A stretch of 6,560 nucleotides of DNA, taken from contig DAOUTV010000103.1 of NCBI GenBank assembly GCA_030668505.1, positions 1 through 6,560 of the forward strand, given 5' to 3'. The DNA is from Desulfobacterales bacterium. GTDB lineage: Bacteria; Desulfobacterota; Desulfobacteria; Desulfobacterales; C00003060. Both the position numbers and the translations under genes were made by a program. A model generated the notes under the pieces. The model searched no databases, was not told where the DNA came from, and saw nothing but the letters and a program-made list of their open reading frames with translations. Below, one piece after another: positions 4,641 to 6,560 of this stretch (its first letter is position 1; every line of letters starts with the position of its first letter).

Positions 4641-6287
4641 ATGAAAGACCCTCAAGCTGAATTGGCATTGCAATACTTCGACTATTTGGCCAAATCCTTC
4701 CCGGTGATGTGTGCCAGTGATGAATTCCACTTTCTTCCTCGCGCTGAGACAGCCGGCCGTTATTACGACCAGGTCGATAATCTAGATGCAGATGTAATCG
4801 GAGGATGTCTTTTCAATCTAAAAGAATTTCAAGATAAATTTGACCTCTTGGCCAGGCATGAGAATGACTTCGAAAAGCTCACAGACCTTGAACTGTTAAA
4901 GGCTAATGTGGCCGGTATTCTAATAGAGCTGGAAACGAAACAGTCCTGGCGTCACAACCCTCTGCTATATTCAAAAATAGCCTTCATAGGGCTCGATCAC
5001 GCATTGACAAAACCTGCCTCAGAACCACAAGAAAGAACAGAGAGGACATTAGCCCGCCTGCGAGCAATTCCCCGGCTACTGCAACAGGCAATTAACAATA
5101 TTGACAGCGTGCCAAAAACCTATCACCAGGCCGCTCTCGCCATGCTGAGCGACTCAAAGAGCTACCTTACTGAAATCGGCGAGACTTTCGGCAATGCGAG
5201 TTGCGGGCGTCTCAAAGAGGGGTTGCAAAAGGCTCGGTCTGCTCTCCATACCTTTGGCAAATTCTTGCGCTCTCTTTCTCCTGTACCTGATCAACAATTC
5301 GTTGTTTCGGCTCTTGAAGCAACCCTAAAAGACCATTTTCTGTCCGTACGAAGTTTGCCTGAAGTATTCCAGATTGCCGTTGAAGAATGGCAGGAAAATC
5401 TAGAGCAATTAAAGAAGCTTCAAGCAAACATAGATCCAGGCAAGTCATGGAGAGAGTTGTATCACGCCTACAGCCCTTCGGGTATCAAGAATACGGACAC
5501 CATTTCTTTGTATAAACGTGAAATAGAACAATTGGGTCGTTTTTTTCGCAAGCACGGTTTCACCTATATTGGTTCGAGCTCGTCGTTGGAACTTTCTGAA
5601 ACACCAACTTATCTACGATCTGTCCGCAGCTCGGCTTCCTTTAGCGCGGCCTCTGGCTCGGATGTCGGGGAAAAAGATTTCTTCTATATTACAACTCGCC
5701 CACAACAACAGAGAGGTAAAGAAGAAGGAGACCTTCTAAAGAAGCGGCTTCATCGTGAATACAAATTCCTCGCTGCCCATGAGACGTTCCCGGGACATCA
5801 TTTGTTGGATACTGTTCGAAGGAGCCTGGAAAATCCAATACGACGTCAAATCGAGTCACCTCTTTTTTACGAAGGTTGGGCTTATTATGCTGAATCACTC
5901 TTGACTGAGTATGGTTATGTAAACAGTCCAATAGAATATTTGGTCGATTGTAAGAGAAGACTATGGAGGGCTGCGCGGTGCCAGATAGACGTCGGCTTAA
6001 CAACTGGCATATTTGCTAGGAAAGATGCCATAAAACTTTTGACAACGGCTGGATTTAACGCTGAAGAAGCCGATAGACAGGTAGATCATTTCCGGCTTAA
6101 TCCTGGTTATCAATTGTGTTACAGTTTGGGCCGTTACGAAATTATGAAACTGCGAGAGACCTACGGTCATAGGATGGGTCGGGATCAGTTTCACAGACAA
6201 CTGTTGCAAGGAGGAGAACTCCCGTTTCATCTGATTGAAAAGCGTTTTGAGACCTTGGATCTGAGAAACTGTCATGAAACAAGTTGA
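4641..6287 (+). CDS. DUF885 family protein, putative zinc metallopeptidase
   Basis: The 548-residue protein matches the usual DUF885 length and layout. The N-terminal two-thirds is mostly helical. The conserved core starts with H380-E-T-F-P-G-H-H387, the DUF885 form of a zinc-peptidase HExxxGHH motif: H380 and H386 or H387 as metal ligands and E381 as the general base. The second hallmark, E411-G-W-A-Y-Y-A-E418, supplies a likely further glutamate ligand. Near the C-terminus, NPGYQLCYSLGRYEIMKLRE corresponds to the usual PGQ...YxxG...I..LR block. All hallmark residues are present, so the enzyme should be active, but substrates are poorly known; peptidase activity is inferred from the motif. 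No signal peptide or lipobox is visible, so this copy is predicted to be cytoplasmic, unlike many secreted relatives. ATG 4641 follows CGGAG with 7-base spacing. It is monocistronic, between the MITE-like element and terminal repeats. Confidence 0.9.
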   Translation: MKDPQAELALQYFDYLAKSFPVMCASDEFHFLPRAETAGRYYDQVDNLDADVIGGCLFNLKEFQDKFDLLARHENDFEKLTDLELLKANVAGILIELETKQSWRHNPLLYSKIAFIGLDHALTKPASEPQERTERTLARLRAIPRLLQQAINNIDSVPKTYHQAALAMLSDSKSYLTEIGETFGNASCGRLKEGLQKARSALHTFGKFLRSLSPVPDQQFVVSALEATLKDHFLSVRSLPEVFQIAVEEWQENLEQLKKLQANIDPGKSWRELYHAYSPSGIKNTDTISLYKREIEQLGRFFRKHGFTYIGSSSSLELSETPTYLRSVRSSASFSAASGSDVGEKDFFYITTRPQQQRGKEEGDLLKKRLHREYKFLAAHETFPGHHLLDTVRRSLENPIRRQIESPLFYEGWAYYAESLLTEYGYVNSPIEYLVDCKRRLWRAARCQIDVGLTTGIFARKDAIKLLTTAGFNAEEADRQVDHFRLNPGYQLCYSLGRYEIMKLRETYGHRMGRDQFHRQLLQGGELPFHLIEKRFETLDLRNCHETS

Positions 6288-6304
6288 CTATACAGAATAT
6301 TGGA

Positions 6305-6343
6305 GTGAGCTAAAGTTTGAAGTGTCTAAAGTGAGCTAAAGTT
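6305..6343. repeat. 13-bp direct repeat after the DUF885 gene
   Basis: GTGAGCTAAAGTT occurs at 6305-6317 and 6331-6343. The intervening bases contain a related fragment, GTGTCTAA. The tract begins 17 bases after the DUF885 stop and looks like the remnant of a short tandem array. Confidence 0.8.
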
Positions 6344-6359
6344 AATGTGCACGCCTTTT

Positions 6360-6391
6360 CAGCCGTTCAGCCGTTCAGCCGTTCAGCCGTC
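6360..6391. repeat. Four tandem copies of an 8-bp unit, CAGCCGTT
   Basis: Three perfect copies of CAGCCGTT (6360-6383) are followed by CAGCCGTC (6384-6391). The array leads directly into the 31-bp repeats. The pattern suggests polymerase slippage. Confidence 0.9.
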
Positions 6392-6511
6392 GTAGCCGAG
6401 GCTACATTGGCGAAGTCGGCTCGTAGCCGAGGCTACTATGGCGAAGTCGGCTCGCAGCCAGTGCTTTGGCGAAGTCGGCTCGTAGCCAAGGCTACTATGG
6501 CGAAGTCGGCC
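6391..6511. repeat. Four tandem self-complementary repeats of about 31 bp
   Basis: The units are 6391-6421, 6422-6452, 6453-6480 (28 bp, with a 3-bp deletion and changes) and 6481-6511. Each runs from CGTAGCC-type sequence to GGCGAAGTCGGCT. In units 1 and 2, GTAGCC pairs with GGCTAC as a tight hairpin, and AGCCGA pairs with the closing TCGGCT. Unit 4 pairs slightly less well and unit 3 has lost most of the first hairpin. The units are contiguous with no unique spacers, so this is not a CRISPR array. Function is unknown; a REP or BIME-like cluster is the closest general description. Confidence 0.9.
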
Positions 6512-6536
6512 GGCGTGGTCAGTCTTAAAAACAGGT

Positions 6537-6551
6537 TGCGCCAGAGGCGCA
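6537..6551. repeat. Short perfect hairpin near the right edge
   Basis: TGCGCC (6537-6542) and GGCGCA (6546-6551) form a perfect 6-bp stem with a 3-base loop. No T run follows. It may belong to a feature that continues beyond the window. Confidence 0.45.
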
Positions 6552-6560
6552 TTCCTCAAC

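Noticed and set aside
6274..6339. 21-codon frame starting MKQVDYTEYW that overlaps the end of the DUF885 gene
   Set aside because: There is no clear ribosome site and most of it, including its stop, is made of the 13-bp repeat. No independent support.
6391..6511. CRISPR array
   Set aside because: The 31-bp units are contiguous with no unique spacers and no cas genes are nearby.

Overview
The window is a mosaic of six protein genes and one tRNA gene, separated by non-coding stretches unusually rich in inverted and tandem repeats. Moderate GC content, single-gene transcription units and the mix of families (thermonuclease with signal peptide, hotdog thioesterase, Gly-rich lipoprotein, HNH protein, DUF885 protein) fit an environmental Gram-negative bacterium. 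My best guess is a member of Desulfobacterota (the former Deltaproteobacteria). This is inference from style and repeat types; no phylogenetic marker is present.

Left part (1-1970): a secreted staphylococcal-nuclease-like protein (98-604) has lost both positions that are catalytic arginines in the family. A spacer follows, containing a long nested hairpin (794-890) just ahead of a YbgC/4HBT-type acyl-CoA thioesterase (931-1356). A second long inverted repeat (1374-1465) precedes a small membrane-anchored protein of unknown function (1509-1865). A GGAATTGGGG-type repeat patch and a strong 19-bp hairpin (1869-1970) fill the space between this gene and the convergent gene to its right.

Middle part (1971-4298): a minus-strand lipoprotein gene (2054-3046) is followed by about 430 bases without a gene. 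Next come a complete minus-strand tRNA-Gln(CUG), with a good sigma-70 promoter and a possible terminator, and a divergently transcribed HNH-family nuclease (3771-4298) with its own promoter.

Right part (4299-6560): a MITE-like element of about 267 bp (4313-4579), with terminal inverted repeats and arms built from 7-bp units, fills the gap before a DUF885 putative metallopeptidase (4641-6287). The window ends in stacked repeat tracts: a 13-bp duplication, four 8-bp units, and four roughly 31-bp self-complementary units.

The genes do not form an obvious pathway or operon. No complete defence system, transposase, integrase or CRISPR array is visible. The most distinctive aspects are the density and variety of structured non-coding repeats and the thermonuclease-like protein without its arginines.
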